Below, piece by piece: positions 31,388 through 42,743 of a stretch of 64,000 nt of DNA. The notes beneath the pieces were generated by a model, which saw only the letters and a program-made list of their open reading frames with translations, did no database searches and had not been told where the DNA came from. The translations under genes were made by a program, and so were the position numbers. Source of the DNA: Zeus faber. Its lineage: Eukaryota; Chordata; Actinopteri; Zeiformes; Zeidae. Each line of letters starts with the position of its first letter. The stretch's first letter is position 1. Location: positions 1-64,000 of the forward strand of contig CAUIJY010000090.1 in assembly GCA_960531495.1 (NCBI GenBank), in the 5' to 3' direction.

Positions 31388-31900
31388 ACTTGCCCATAAA
31401 AATGCCTTTGGCATAAAGCTGTATGCAATTCCTTCAGAACCGACCTGAGTTAATTTACCCTCCCTGCTTTTCTTCATTCTAACCTGAATCCCAAATAGGT
31501 AAAAGCGAAACAGGAAGGAATTGTTCGTTTTACAGTAACCGTGATCCTGTCGCAATGAACTTGATTGAATCAATGCCATCTCATGGGACGAAAGCTATAA
31601 TAGCTTGGATGAAGGAAATGAACCATTGATAGCTGACTCTCCTACGGTTTTGCCTACAACCAACCAAACTAAAGCTGCCGTTCCCATTTTTTCAGCGACT
31701 TCAGCTGAACTCGGCTGGTTGATCTAGTGGCACGATTCTCACTTAGGGTGGGAGTCGGTCAGGGTTCAACTCCCAGAGAAGTAGTGGTTACCACTTTGGA
31801 CTCTGAATCTAGTGATCTGAGTCCAAATCTTGGTGGAACCAAGTTTAGTTCTGCTCTTTACACTCTCAAAGTCTCTGACACATCTATCTATGAATTTGGG
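31388..31900 (+). repeat. tRNA-Pro/Gln unit 3
   Basis: Repeats unit 1 from TTGCCCATAAAAATGCCTTT onward and includes the fused tRNA at 31713-31841. Confidence 0.7.
31713..31841 (+). pseudogene. Fused tRNA-Pro/tRNA-Gln pseudogene, copy 2
   Basis: The same 129-base Pro-Gln fusion as at 30850-30978, with the same CCCAGAGAAGTA junction. The Pro part keeps CTTAGGG and the Gln part keeps CTCTGAA. Confidence 0.7.
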
Positions 31901-32269
31901 TCATACATTCTTAAATGGGACCCACTGCACACTTCAGGGTCAGTTGGCAGCTTTGCCCTTTTTTTTGCATCATTTGAAAGTGGAGAATCAGAGCTTCCAA
32001 ACAAGGTGTCCCTTGTGCAAATCAAGCAAATATTTTTAAAGCTATGACTTAATATTGACAAGGTTGTGGCAAACTGTGATGCTGAGATAATCACTTCCAA
32101 GTTTTACCCAGACTTGCTTCATTCAGCCAGCTCCCAGAATGCAATTGGGGTTGGCGGACAAACAAAGCCGCTACTTAACATAATGCTGGATGGGCCAATC
32201 ACAAACAGAGTTGAACCTGTAAACAACACAAATATTTTTGTTTTTAAAAAAGCTTTCATTTAAAAGTTA

Positions 32270-33060
32270 GAGTATACATGTTTTAAAAAAGTAGAATTAT
32301 GTTGGAGTTTAAAAGTACAGATAACTCAACAAAATGTAGAGTTAATCAACAATTTGAGTCTCAGAAAACCTGAACTCCGAATATCTGTCATCAACCTTTA
32401 TGGACTTCATCACGTCATCAACTTCTTCCATTTTAAAAACAACGGGTGTATCGCCGGTCTCCTAAAGTGATTTTTGAAAATATTCCATTTCATCGTCACA
32501 TTCAGGTTGAAATCCGCTAATTGAAATGTTCGCCAAGTCCGGGATAATATCAGATTCAGCGTCTCTGTCATTCTCAGCGTCGCTGTCAGAAAACTGAAAA
32601 TTTATTCCAGTATGCACTGCTAACACTGACTTGGATCTATCGCACTGGTCAGATTAAGGTCCGAGATGTCATTCAGACCTTCCCCTACACGCTTTGAAAT
32701 TATGGCGTTAGTTTCTCCTTAAAATATTAACAGCAGTCAATTACATTTTACAGCCGTTTCCTCATTTCATTGGAATTTTTCTATATTTATATATTATTAT
32801 CATTAAATAATCTCAGGAATGTTCAATTCATCTAGCTATTCTCCAGGCATTGACTGTGTAATGGACCACGACACAGCGGGAGAAGAGGCAGATGCCCCAT
32901 GCTGGTAACAATAGACATTTCAGCGTGTCTTCAGCTGTTTCCAGTGGTGATTGCTGTGTTTAAACATTTGCAAATATAAAGTATGTACATTTCTGCGACT
33001 CTATGGTAAGAGACACATCTGAGACATCCACTCTGCTTGAGTTCTAGGCCTCTTAGAGGG
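32270..33060 (-). repeat. Right arm of the large inverted repeat
   Basis: The reverse complement of 29090-29850 with good agreement over the flank, coding-like and tail sections. It keeps a longer version of the small frame (GFQPECDDEMEYFQKSL-like acidic text before a stop near 32465). Confidence 0.75.
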
Positions 33061-33089
33061 AGGCAAAGTTTCCAAACACAAAACAACCC

Positions 33090-33260
33090 TTACAAATATT
33101 AACCATAGTTTTACCATGGTAAGCGGACATATGGTTAACTGTGGTTTTTGACGGAGAGAAGAACCATGGTTATACTATGGTAAAATCACACTATACTATG
33201 TTTTTCCTACAGTATCTCCACTACTTGGCTCCATAGTTTACCAGGGTTTAACATGTGTTT
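33090..33260. repeat. Palindrome-rich stretch, MITE-like
   Basis: Several partly complementary words (CCATAGTTTTACCATGGTAA, ACCATGGTTATACTATGGTA) lie within 170 bases, the look of short non-autonomous DNA elements common in fish. I could not place terminal repeats. Confidence 0.45.
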
Positions 33261-33426
33261 ATCCCATCACCATGCTTTTACTTAACATTACATAGCTGGT
33301 TTCAAAAAGGGTTATTTTTTGTCTTGGTAGTGCATTGAAATGGGAATTATATCATTGATCACAATGAATCACATTAAATTTGCTACATTGGAATATATAA
33401 CAAAAAACAATCCCACTACTTCATGC

Positions 33427-33431
<5 letters not shown>

Positions 33432-33464
<33 letters not shown>
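33432..33464. repeat. (CT)n microsatellite
   Basis: About 33 bases of CT dinucleotides. Confidence 0.95.
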
Positions 33465-33466
<2 letters not shown>

Positions 33467-34300
33467 TAATTCTCCAGAGTGTGAATGTAAATGATTGCTG
33501 AGTCAATTAGAACAAGTCCTCCCATTGTAAATATAACTCCTGTTGTCTTTTGAGATGTCTTTGGGCTGTGGATAGGATCACGGGGTCCCTCTCACCAAGG
33601 TGGTGGAGGCTTGTTCCCTCTCTCTCTTTGGTGAGCATATTCTTCATGTCTAAAAGAGAAAATAAACATTCAAATGCTTCTTTTAAGCTTTAAATAACTG
33701 CAAAAACCTTGACCACCGCTTTGGAGTTACAGCTGACTCCAAATACAGGGGAAAGAATTGGCCACAGCGCATTACAAGTACATAAAACATCTCAAACACA
33801 CATTATACGCTTTATGAGCTTGAGTCCATGTAAGTCCGTCCTTGGGGACAATGTTCTCCATAAGGACACAAGTGAACACTGTGGTGAACATATAGATTGG
33901 AAAACTGGATCGCCTGTGAAAATCAACTGATTGATTACAGGTGTGTTCATGCTGTGCCTCACAAATATATAGACGCTGTGGACCAGCATGTGTGTTTGGT
34001 CTATGGAGCGTTTGTGTTTCTGCGGCTTGCCACTCATCGGGTGGGATGCTGTCGTTTGTAGCTGTTTAAGGCTGCCAGCGATGAAGACAGTAAGAGCAGG
34101 GGGTTAGATGTTTCAGCGCAAGGAGGGGAGGTCTGCTGCCTCCTGTAGATAGTTATACTGCCCTCCTATGGCCCAGCCCCTATAAGAGGGCAGCCGCTGC
34201 CACTCCTGTAGCCCAGCCCTAACTAAGCACACTGCACCACCATCCATCGAAACCCCAAAACACAAAACTACACATAAGAAAATACAGAACCAAACCCAAC
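33465..34300. other. No recognised gene
   Basis: Mixed unique-looking sequence. Short frames here have no motifs. Confidence 0.4.
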
Positions 34301-34860
34301 ACTAGTCATACAACCCCAACACCATGTCTCCCGGCTTCTCATCTATCAGGTCAGCCCAGGAATAGGACCCGTTGTTGGGGGAAGCAGGGGAACTCACCTG
34401 CCCCTCGTGACCGTCATTCCACAAAGTGGAGAGACAGCCCCCGAGGGAGGGGGATCTCCCCCAGACCACCCACCCCAAGTCCCCGTCTGCCACCTCCTTC
34501 AGCTTCTTGGGCGCCTCCATTCCTGGCTGGCGGTGATCCTCTCTTCCTCTGAGCCACTGCCAGGGCCTCTGGCCCAGAAGGATCTGAAAGTGGAGTCGCT
34601 ACTGGGGAGGCCACAGTTGGAACAGCCGCCGCAGTTAGGGACACCGCCAGATGAGACCCCACAGGGGGAGATGCCGCAGTTGGAGCCACCACAGGGACAG
34701 CCGCCCCAGGAGCCGCTGCCACAGTTGAAGCTGCCGTCAGATTAGCTGCAGCAGGGAGTCCCGCCCCAGGAGGAGCCGACGGTGTGGGAGCAAATGCTGA
34801 AGGGGCCACCGTAGGAGGAGCCAAGACCACCACATGTGTCCTGCATGTTTTTAAAATATT
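34301..34860. repeat. G/C-rich region with degenerate 15-18-base proline/glutamine-coding repeats
   Basis: From about 34590 to 34830, words like CAGTTGGAGCCACCACAGGG and GGACAGCCGCCCCAGGAGCC repeat at 15-18-base spacing. One strand reads as a proline/glutamine-rich string and the other as alanine/threonine-rich, and both stay open because of the repeat. A minisatellite is the simplest reading; a low-complexity protein cannot be excluded. Confidence 0.5.
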
Positions 34861-35465
34861 GGAGTTTGTTTATTACAATGAAACCTGTATTATTGATGAA
34901 TATCCTATACTCTACACTAGATATTTTTAGCAAGACATATTACTTTGATTTGCTATTGTTTACTTTGAGTTGTCTGTAATAGGATGAAGTGAATACATTG
35001 GGACCTCAGGTATTTTCTTTTTTTACGTTTTTTGAGGGACATTGGTTCTAGGCAGGGAAAGGTCCACTGGAAGGTATGATGGGTCGAACAGCCTGACTTT
35101 GGACAAATGTTTTGATTTATTTCTAAAGTTCTAAATGTATGCACAAATATGTAACATCCTATACAGTTTTATAAACCCTTCGTCTTTATCTGATAATTGA
35201 TTTGGAGTACCATAGGTGGTTGCCTGGGGCAGAGGGACTGTGAGAGCATTTTCCTGTCTTGATTGTTTGCTGGATGTTCTCAGAAAGGAAGCTGCCAGAT
35301 GGGATTTTCGCTCTCACACTCCACAAATTTACTGTATTGCTACGACTAAGCATGGTAAGAAGGGTATATTATAATCGATATTGTTTGTTATTAAGTGATT
35401 TCTAGTAAGCCAATTAACATCATCAGTTCAATTACTCTTCTCTCTGTCGAAACATTGTATAGTCT
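34861..35465. other. No recognised gene
   Basis: A/T-rich DNA without a supported feature. Confidence 0.4.
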
Positions 35466-35940
35466 CGAAGGGGGGAATATGAGGTGTCTGAATGAGGGCC
35501 CTGGGTTCTCGAGAATCAGAGCCCATTGTATAGTGATTGTATCGTATAATTACTAACTTAAGTTACTTTTAATTTATTGCTTCCAGGTTATACGGAGAGC
35601 GACAATAACAACGTGTCTATTTAGAGGCCCGTATAAGAACGGATGTAGGGAGGCCTCCAGCCTGGCCAGAGGAGGAAATGTGTAGATTAACGTCGGACAA
35701 GTGCTGAACTGTGACCTATGTATTGTGACCAGATGGGCTACGTGATGTCCGTACTAGTATATAGGACAAGTCTTTTACTTCAGTCAACAGAGAAAACTTC
35801 CGGCTTTGTTCTCTTCTGGACGATCTATGGCAAGTCCGGTTTGATGCTGATTCGTGTAATAAAATTATTATTTTAATCAAGTCAGCGTTAGTGGAGATTC
35901 CTTCTTCATCAACACATCAAAATCATCCAGAAACGACACT
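35466..35940 (+). mobile_element. Possible solo LTR
   Basis: A polypurine run CGAAGGGGGGAA (35467-35478) precedes about 450 bases that include TATATAGG (near 35758) and AATAAAAT about 100 bases later. This is the order of an LTR: tract, U3, TATA, R with polyadenylation signal. It is followed by TCTA repeats (35941-35995). No internal retroviral sequence adjoins it. Confidence 0.4.
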
Positions 35941-36135
35941 ATCTATCTATCTTTCTATCAAACTATCTATCTATGAATCTGTCTGTCTGTCTAGGGGCAA
36001 CTCAACCTACCTCTAGGGATCAGTGCTTTCCTGTAGTTGCGCCACACAGATGCCTCTGTGACACAGGGTGGCAACAGCTTTCCAGCTACATTTTTCTGAT
36101 TCGGAAGGCATCCCAGCAATACTATAGCATGGTCC

Positions 36136-36417
36136 TCAGCATAGTTTGTGATGAAGGCGACCACTTTTTGGCATTTTCTTGTTGTCTGAAGTCACTTCAC
36201 TGCGTCTCGTGCAGTTTTTTTTTTCCGTGTTGCTGTCGGAGAACTGACTATCATCGTGGAAGATGTAGACCAGAATGAGCTGCTTACACTGACTTGGATC
36301 TATCGCAATGGTAAGATTAAGGTCCGAGATATGATTTAGAGCTTCCATAACAGCACCGAGATTAAAGTTTTCACAGACAAGTGAAACTGAGGAATCCTCG
36401 TGCTGCGCTTTAACCAT
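36136..36417 (-). repeat. Third copy of the inverted-repeat family's small frame
   Basis: Minus-strand reading gives MEALNHISDLNLTIAIDPSQ and an acidic SDSNTEKK tail, matching 29540-29700 and its inverted partner. The copy is shortened and frame-damaged. Confidence 0.65.
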
Positions 36418-37794
36418 CTGTTTATGGAAGTGATGTCAGCTCTTTTGTTCTTTGTGGGTTATACCCCTGCACAACAATGGATTCAGGTGTGTGTTAAAGT
36501 AGTAGGATTAAAAAGTTTAACTCTATAAAAAACGGTTTCACAATGTGTCTTCACATCACATGGAATATGGAGGAATGATCTTCACCTCGACGGTCGATTT
36601 AAAGGGAACAATTGATCAGTGTTGTTCAGCACTGTTCAGCAGCTCTGTGAACTGTGTTTCCCCATGAACGGTTTAACATGTATGTACTATTTATAAGTCA
36701 AACTCAGTTTTGAAAATACGTTGAGAGATAAAAAAAAACACACAAAGGAACAATCTAATTTTAATTTTACTGCGAGAAAGGTTTTTTCAACTTATTTGGC
36801 TGCTCATGGTGATTTTAGAAATGCACAAGATTGCGGGATTGCTGTGGTGGGTCACATTTTTTGTCTTGCAGTTGACTCTCAATATGTGAGATTGGTTGGT
36901 GAGATGCGATTTCGGCACAACTTGAGATGCCATTGCCAGCAAGGACGAAATGTGTGACACGGTGTGTCATGGCTGGTCCCCTCTTTGTGTCTTTGGGGGT
37001 TTTTCTACAAAATAAACAATTTAATTTGTTTGTGATACTAAGGAACTTGAGCCAGATTTACACTGAATCAGCCAAAAACTCAAGAAGTCCAATTCATTTC
37101 CTTGGAGAGTCGAAAACCGCATGCAGAAAGCCCTGACACTCTCATGTCTGGAATGCCTCGAAATTTGACAACCCTTGTGACAAGTTTTGGTTCCGATGCT
37201 GCTGCGCCTCAAGCCCAGCGGTGTGCCTTACAAGCTCATTAGGCTTCGATTCAGAGAGCGAGCGTGTGAATCTTTGACTCTCAAACTGAAAATAACTACT
37301 GAAGATTAAATTAATGTGGGCAAAAGGTCAAGGCATTTGGCATAATTCATATTGGATGTGACTGATTCACACTTGGCGGTATTCCTGTGAAAATTCCATT
37401 CACAACTCAAAGCCAAACCGACTCTTCTGACTCTCATTGGTCGTTCACATCCTCCCTCACTCACTATGCCTTACACCAACTGAATCAAATTAATGAAGTC
37501 AAAGAATTGAACAAATAATTTTACCGAGTCACTCTTCAACGAACTAATCCCACAAAAGAGTCAAACTTTTAATCAGTAATTTGAACCTGGTGGAAAAGCG
37601 TCGCTTTTTCTCTCTCTGATCATTAGACATCTGCAGTGGTTTCTTGTGTCTATCTCTCCAGAGACCTTGTACACACTCACACACACTCTCCTCTTGACCC
37701 CACAAATCGATCAGCCGCTGGTAGTTTGTCCTGGACAAGCTCAAATTTCCTCTTATTACGGAGGATTGATGTTAGCAGTGGAGTTAAAAGAGTG

Positions 37795-37796
<2 letters not shown>
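36418..37796. other. No recognised gene
   Basis: Two short plus-strand frames (36721-36957 and 36927-37136) overlap in different frames and show no motifs. Confidence 0.4.
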
Positions 37797-37877
<81 letters not shown>

Positions 37878-38110
37878 CAACACAAATACATTCACACTAA
37901 CACATAAACACACATACATTCACACTCAGCATATGCCCAAAACACACACCAAAAATGAATATGTATCTCACAGCCACACTTAACACACCACTCAGGTGCT
38001 CACATTCTCATAGACATGCAGATGCACAATGCCCCCCACCCCCTGACACACACACATACAGACACACAAGTTGATACACACACATACACACACTGAATAA
38101 ACTCAACAAC
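37797..38110. repeat. (CA)n microsatellite and CA-rich flank
   Basis: Pure CA from 37797 to about 37876, then CA-rich imperfect repeats to about 38110. Confidence 0.95.
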
Positions 38111-38690
38111 GTAACACACGTAATTTACAAAACACACACCTACACAAGATGACCAGGACATAACCAGCTCACCTTGACCTCAACTCAAGTAGACAGCCAG
38201 AGCTCTGGCCAATCATGATGGCCTGGTAATTGGTTGGATGTGCATGAAGGGGGTGTGCCCTCAATTAACAGCTAGGCCACTTGTTACACGAACACACACA
38301 CAAGAACCCCAATGTTCAAAAAGCCTTTTGCAAGGGTGGATAATGAAGAGGGTTCATCCACCATGGAACACCGTTAACCACTGGAGAGGTTAAGGGAGAT
38401 AGATGGAGAGAGAGATTGGGGTAAGGTGGAGGTGGGGTTGCTTCTCTCCAGAGGTATGTAATTAATTATGAACTCTCACCTGCCCCAGCCAAGAGTGGAT
38501 GTAACTGGTCAAAACTGTTCCTCAGCTTTCTTGTAAATTATATCCTAGGAAATTCTACTCATACATCGTACTCTGGTTTTCATGATGTGGTGCAATTAAC
38601 TTCACCACTTTACATCTTTTCACTAACATCTGGCTGCTGGAGAGAACTCTAAGGACCTGTTTGAAGACATTCCAACAATATTTTATGCCA
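38111..38690. other. No recognised gene
   Basis: Unique-looking sequence up to the L2-like LINE. Confidence 0.4.
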
Positions 38691-38752
38691 ACCTATCCAA
38701 CAAAAACTTTGACAGTAGTCAGCCAACATGATAACAATGGTTTATCTCTAGA

Positions 38753-40258
38753 TTGTTGTCTGGACAACAAATCCAAAGCCTCCACCTGCTCCCTGGACCC
38801 TATGCCAACGGCATTGGCATAGGGTCTAGGGAGCTCTGCCCCTCCATCACAGACATAATCAACTCCTCCCTAGTATCTGGTACAGTTCCCCCAAGTCTCA
38901 AAATTGCCTCCATCACTCCCATCCTGAAGAAGCCTGGTCTGGACCCTGACGATCTTAACAACTACCGGCCGATCGTCAACCTTCCATTCCTCAGTAAGGG
39001 CCTGGAAAGAGCAGTGGCTGCCCAGCTCCATCAACATCTGTCCAACCATGAGCTCTACGAACCCCTGCAGTCAGCCTACGGAACACACCACAGCACAGAG
39101 ACCGCCCTAATCAAGATTACCCACGACCTCCTCCTCGCTGCAGGCACCAGAAACATCAGTATCCTCATCCTCCTCGACCTTTCCGCTGCTTTTGACATGC
39201 TTTCCCACACAATCCTCCTCAAACGCCTTTCCGACCTCCTTGGCATCACTGGAACAGCTCTGTCATGGTTTCACTCATATCTATCAAATAGAACTCAGTT
39301 TGTCAAGATCAACGGCTTCTCCTCCCCCCATGCCCCAGTCAACCATGGCCTCCCTCAAGGCTCTGTGCTCGGTCCAACATTCTTCACCATCTATCTGCTC
39401 CCCCTCAACTCCCACTGCTACGCTGACGATACACAGCTTTATCTCAGAACCTCACCATCCACTCTGCTTCCCCCACAGTCTCTGGTCAACTGCCTTCATG
39501 CCATAAAAACCTGGATGACAACAAACCTACTCCAACTCAACAGCAAAAAGTCAAAGCTCATGGTTGTGGCCCCAAAGCCGCTGCTCCGGAAGGTTGGAGA
39601 TCTCCTTCTCCTCGTCGGCGGCTGTTCCTTCAAAACATCTCCCGAGGTCCGCAACCTGGGTGTTATCCTGGACTCTACCCTCTCCTTTCAGTCACATATC
39701 AAATCCATCACCAACTCCGCCTTCTATCACCTCAAAAACATCTCCGTCTCTCCCTCTCAGACCCCGTGGCTGAAATCCTCATCCACGCTTTCATCACCTC
39801 CCGGTTGGACTACTGTAGCGGAGTCCTGTCCGGGTTTTCCAAAAAAAGCCCTGGAAAGGCTCCAGTATGTGCAGAACTCAGCTGCCAGGGTTAACACCCA
39901 CACCAAGCCCTGGCAGTACATCACCTCCACCCTCATTCACCTTCACTGGCTCCCAGTCAAGTTCCGCATCTCCTTCAAACTTCTCCTCCTCAGATACCAA
40001 TCCCTTCATGCACTCGGCCCCCAATACCTGTCCGACCTCCTCTACCAACACAATCCATCCCGGAACTTGCGTTCCTCAAACATGGGTCTGCTGTCCATCC
40101 CCCGTACCAGATTACAAACTTCCGTTGACAGAGCTTTCAGTGTGGCAGCACCCACCCTATGGACCTCTGTCCCTCCTGTAATCCATAACGCCCCATCCCT
40201 GGACACTTTCAAAACAACCCTCAAGACCCACCTTTTCACCACGGCCTTTCCCAATTAG
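38753..40258 (+). pseudogene. L2-like LINE reverse transcriptase, 501 open codons
   Basis: The longest open frame in the window. RT motifs in order are LNNYRPIVNLPFLSKGLERA near residue 67, LILLDLSAAFDMLSH near 140, GLPQGSVLGPTFF near 198 and NSHCYADDTQLYL near 217, then the thumb (LNSKKSKLMVVAP) and the C-terminal ALERLQYVQNSAARV and LHWLPVKFRISFKLLLLRYQ. It looks intact but is not. Between PLNSH and the preceding LL, about a dozen residues seen in relatives are absent. From about 39755 to 39840 the sequence makes family sense (VAEILIHAFITSRLDYCSG) only in another frame, so two opposite frameshifts cancel. A hairpin replaces the N-terminal linker near 38796-38826. It is probably inactive. 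Confidence 0.82.
38796..38826. repeat. Perfect 13-base inverted repeat, 5-base loop
   Basis: GACCCTATGCCAA, CGGCA, TTGGCATAGGGTC. It lies at the point where the L2-like linker loses agreement with its relatives. Confidence 0.95.
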
Positions 40259-40390
40259 TTAGTTGGTTTAGAGATTCCTTTGTTTTGTTTTGGTTCCTCT
40301 ATCCCTTAATCTGCCACCCCCCTTGCCCCTCTCCTGTAAAGCCATCTTGGGTTTTTTAAAAGGTGCTCTACAAATTTAAGTGAAGTTATT

Positions 40391-41060
40391 ATTTTAGATG
40401 ATCTTATCAGAATGCAGAAAAAGGCGGGTGTGTATGAATTCAGTATGTCGATGAAAAGAGGGGCAAAGGATGAGGACGGCCTGTGGAGGGCCCAGGATGG
40501 ACAGTTTGTGGCTCCTACAGTATTACTAGGAATTCTCATTACTGAGGCACATGGTTTTGATCATTGTGCAAGGGGGGAAGTGGTAAGGAGAAATAAAAAG
40601 CAAGGATTTTGTTCTCCATATGATGATATTGGTCTCACGTCTACAATGAATGGTAGACGTGCGTCTGGCTGAATGTGAAGTATGTGCCCAAAATAACATG
40701 CGAAAAGGCATCACTACCCCTTAGGACAGTTTCCAACACCAGAAGGACCTGGATTATGTGGATATGATAAAAAAGGTATGGTAATGGTCAAAGGTATATG
40801 CTAGTGATAGCAGACGGATTCATTAGATGGGTGGAAGTTGTTCCATCAGCAGAGTTTGGAGCAGGGACAGTAATAAAGTTCATGACTACAGCAGTAATAC
40901 CTAGATTTGGTTTTCCAACAGAGATCAGCTCAGATAATGGATCCTTTACTTCCAGTAAAGGTTCATTCATACAGAAGGCAGTGAAACAAGTGATGCAGCA
41001 CCTGAGAATAAGCAAAGGCATGTCACATGAATGCATGTCGCAAAGGAAAGGCCTCTGAAA
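40391..41060 (+). pseudogene. Retroviral integrase fragment
   Basis: Begins with an HHCC-type zinc-binding region (FDHCARGEVVRR near residue 48 of the first frame, then a cysteine pair in another frame near 40685). It passes into a catalytic core with MLVIADGFIRWVEVVPS at about 40798 and ISSDNGSF at about 40925, which hold the first two catalytic aspartates. A GGTTCATT duplication-like insertion and frame changes break it. The style matches the gag-pol remnant at 11640-14395, so both may be pieces of one provirus family. It starts at the 3' end of the L2-like LINE. Confidence 0.7.
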
Positions 41061-41445
41061 AGCCAGAGGGGTGAGGGGCTCACTTTGAGTGACCTGTGAC
41101 CTCCCTCAGAGGTAGAGAGGGCTCCTATGTAATTATCTCCATATGGTGGAAAACTTTGAAAAATTGGAAGACAAGGAGGAGTTAATGCTTAATAATAATA
41201 ATATATCACTTTGTGAAGCAAAGAGTTTTCAGCATACTCAGACCTCACTCAGACTGGTTCTCTCTTAATAAAAAGTATTATCCGTGTATCCAACTTACCT
41301 CAAGTGCTGCCTATTTGTTTAAAGAACCTAAGACTGGGGTTTTCTCTACTATATGCCATATGCCATATCCTGTTAGGGACAAATGTAACACCAATTAACA
41401 TGCTGTTATTGTAGGTTACAATGAACCTTGATTTAGCCAAAGCCA
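41061..41445. other. No recognised gene
   Basis: May include downstream retroviral sequence, but no motif is readable. A TAATAATAATAAT run lies near 41190. Confidence 0.4.
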
Positions 41446-41779
41446 TAATTGGCAGCATTTGGATCTGAACCGAGGCATCCGTAGAGACATGAGCTGAAAT
41501 ACAGTGCCTCATGCCTCAATGTGAAGCTGGTGCTTGCCCTGCATGGTGCTTCTAATAACAGAGGAGACAGGTCATTATTGAGTTGCTGTTTTTCATCATT
41601 TTTGATGTCATTTGATCATTTGAGTATGAAGTCTCCTTGGCAGAGCAAAGGTTTGGTCTAGGGTTACAAATTAGGTGCAATTTGTATGAGATTCCACAAT
41701 TGTTGATGACATCTGAACATGTCATTTGAGAGGCTGATATTCAAGGTTAGGAGCAGCAGTTGTATGTTCACTGAGGAAG

Positions 41780-41851
41780 AGCTTGTTGGTCTGTGCGTGT
41801 GATTCACGCTTTGAGGTGGAGCGGTCCCAGGTTCAAATCAGAGATGAGCTC
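41780..41851 (+). pseudogene. tRNA-Pro-derived pseudogene
   Basis: A 72-base layout with acceptor AGCTTGT/ATGAGCT fully paired (two G-U pairs) and a TGATTCACGC D-to-anticodon region. The T stem is broken and the anticodon loop no longer reads Pro. Confidence 0.6.
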
Positions 41852-42002
41852 TAAAAGTGAATTTGTATCCTTCCAGGGCATTGTTCATTGTCAGATGGAA
41901 TGCACAGAATTTGTTCATGGCCATATACCATATCCTGATAGAGACCAATTTACTTGCTCTTATGGTAGGTTGCAATGAACCTTGATTTAACCAAAGCCAT
42001 GT

Positions 42003-42080
42003 TTGGCAGCATTTGGATCTTAACCGAGGCATCCGTAGAGACTGGAGCAAAAATACAGTGTCTAATGCCACCCTATCTAC
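42003..42080 (-). pseudogene. Eroded tRNA-Leu relic
   Basis: TGGCAGCATTTGGATCTTAA and CCGTAGAGACTGGAGC follow the tRNA-Leu layout of 42639-42720, with damaged anticodon and D arms. Similar relics lie at about 41453-41520 and 49139-49214. Confidence 0.55.
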
Positions 42081-42227
42081 ATTTAAAGACTTAATATGAC
42101 AAATGTGAAGCTGGTGCTTCCCTGCATGGTTCTTCTAATAACAGAGGAGACAGACAAGGCAACAGGTCATCATTTGATGCCTGCACTGGCTGGCTTGCTA
42201 ATCAGCATTGTTAAACTAGGGGTCTAG

Positions 42228-42299
42228 GGCTTTGTTGGGCAAAACATATGATTCTCATTTTGGGTGTGAGAGGTCCGGGTTCATACCCTGGATAGACCC
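42228..42299 (+). pseudogene. tRNA-Pro(UGG) pseudogene
   Basis: A 72-base layout with anticodon loop TTTTGGG (UGG). The D arm (TTGGGCAAAACA) lacks a usable A box. Confidence 0.65.
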
Positions 42300-42638
42300 A
42301 CAAGCTTTGAGAATCTTTGATCAGAGTTCTTCCGTACAGGTTTGTAATGTTTAAACAACAACAGTCACATTTCTCTTGAGAAATACAAGGATTGCCCATA
42401 TACTGTCGCTATAATACTTAGAAAGAGAACTAACACTATTTTAGTGCTGTTAGAGTATGACCTCTCCTTGGCAGAGCACAGGTCTGGTCTAGAATTACTT
42501 AAATGTGGTGTTCAAACTGCACCTTAGTGGATTTTGAACACCACATTTTTGATGACATCTGAACTTGCAGTTTGAGAGACTGATATTCTAGGTTAGAGGA
42601 AGCTCTTGTACTTTAATCTAGAAGAGCCCAATCAAGCT

Positions 42639-42720
42639 TGGCAGTGGTGGGATTTGAACCCACGCCCCCGAAGAGACTGGAGCCTTAATCCAGCGCCTTA
42701 GACCACTCGGCCACACTACC
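42639..42720 (-). tRNA. tRNA-Leu(AAG)
   Basis: An 82-base type II tRNA. Acceptor GGTAGTG/CACTGCC pairs fully with one G-U, and discriminator A follows. The A box TGGCCGAGTGGT and B box GGTTCAAATCC are good, the anticodon arm CTGGA-TTAAGGC-TCCAG carries AAG, and the variable arm is GTCTCTTCGGGGGC. The gene looks functional. Retroviral pol sequence starts within about 25 bases of its 5' end. Confidence 0.88.
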
Positions 42721-42743
42721 ACATTCTGCTGTTACCTTCCGAC

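Larger units (their letters stand above)
38691..40390 (+). mobile_element. L2-like LINE, 5'-truncated
   Basis: Begins in the linker before the RT and runs to a 3' end with TTTTAAAAGGTGCTCTACAA and GTGAAGTTATTATT, the style of fish L2 tails. It is followed directly by a retroviral integrase remnant. Confidence 0.8.
41446..42743. repeat. tRNA-Pro (plus) / tRNA-Leu (minus) repeat unit A
   Basis: Holds an eroded Leu relic (about 41453-41520, minus), a Pro-like relic (41780-41851), a second Leu relic (about 42003-42080, minus), a Pro relic (42228-42299) and an intact tRNA-Leu (42639-42720, minus). The span 41779-42720 repeats in the same orientation at 48903-50096. The Pro and Leu genes converge on each other within the unit. 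Confidence 0.75.

Noticed and set aside
34407-34833. Proline-rich and alanine-rich frames on opposite strands
   Set aside because: Both stay open because of a 15-18-base G/C-rich repeat, with no start context or known domain.
36721-37136. Two overlapping short frames as a gene
   Set aside because: No motif, different frames and no conserved copy in the window.
37636-37983. Long histidine/threonine-rich frames over the CA repeat
   Set aside because: A dinucleotide repeat has no stops in several frames; the frames exist only because of it.
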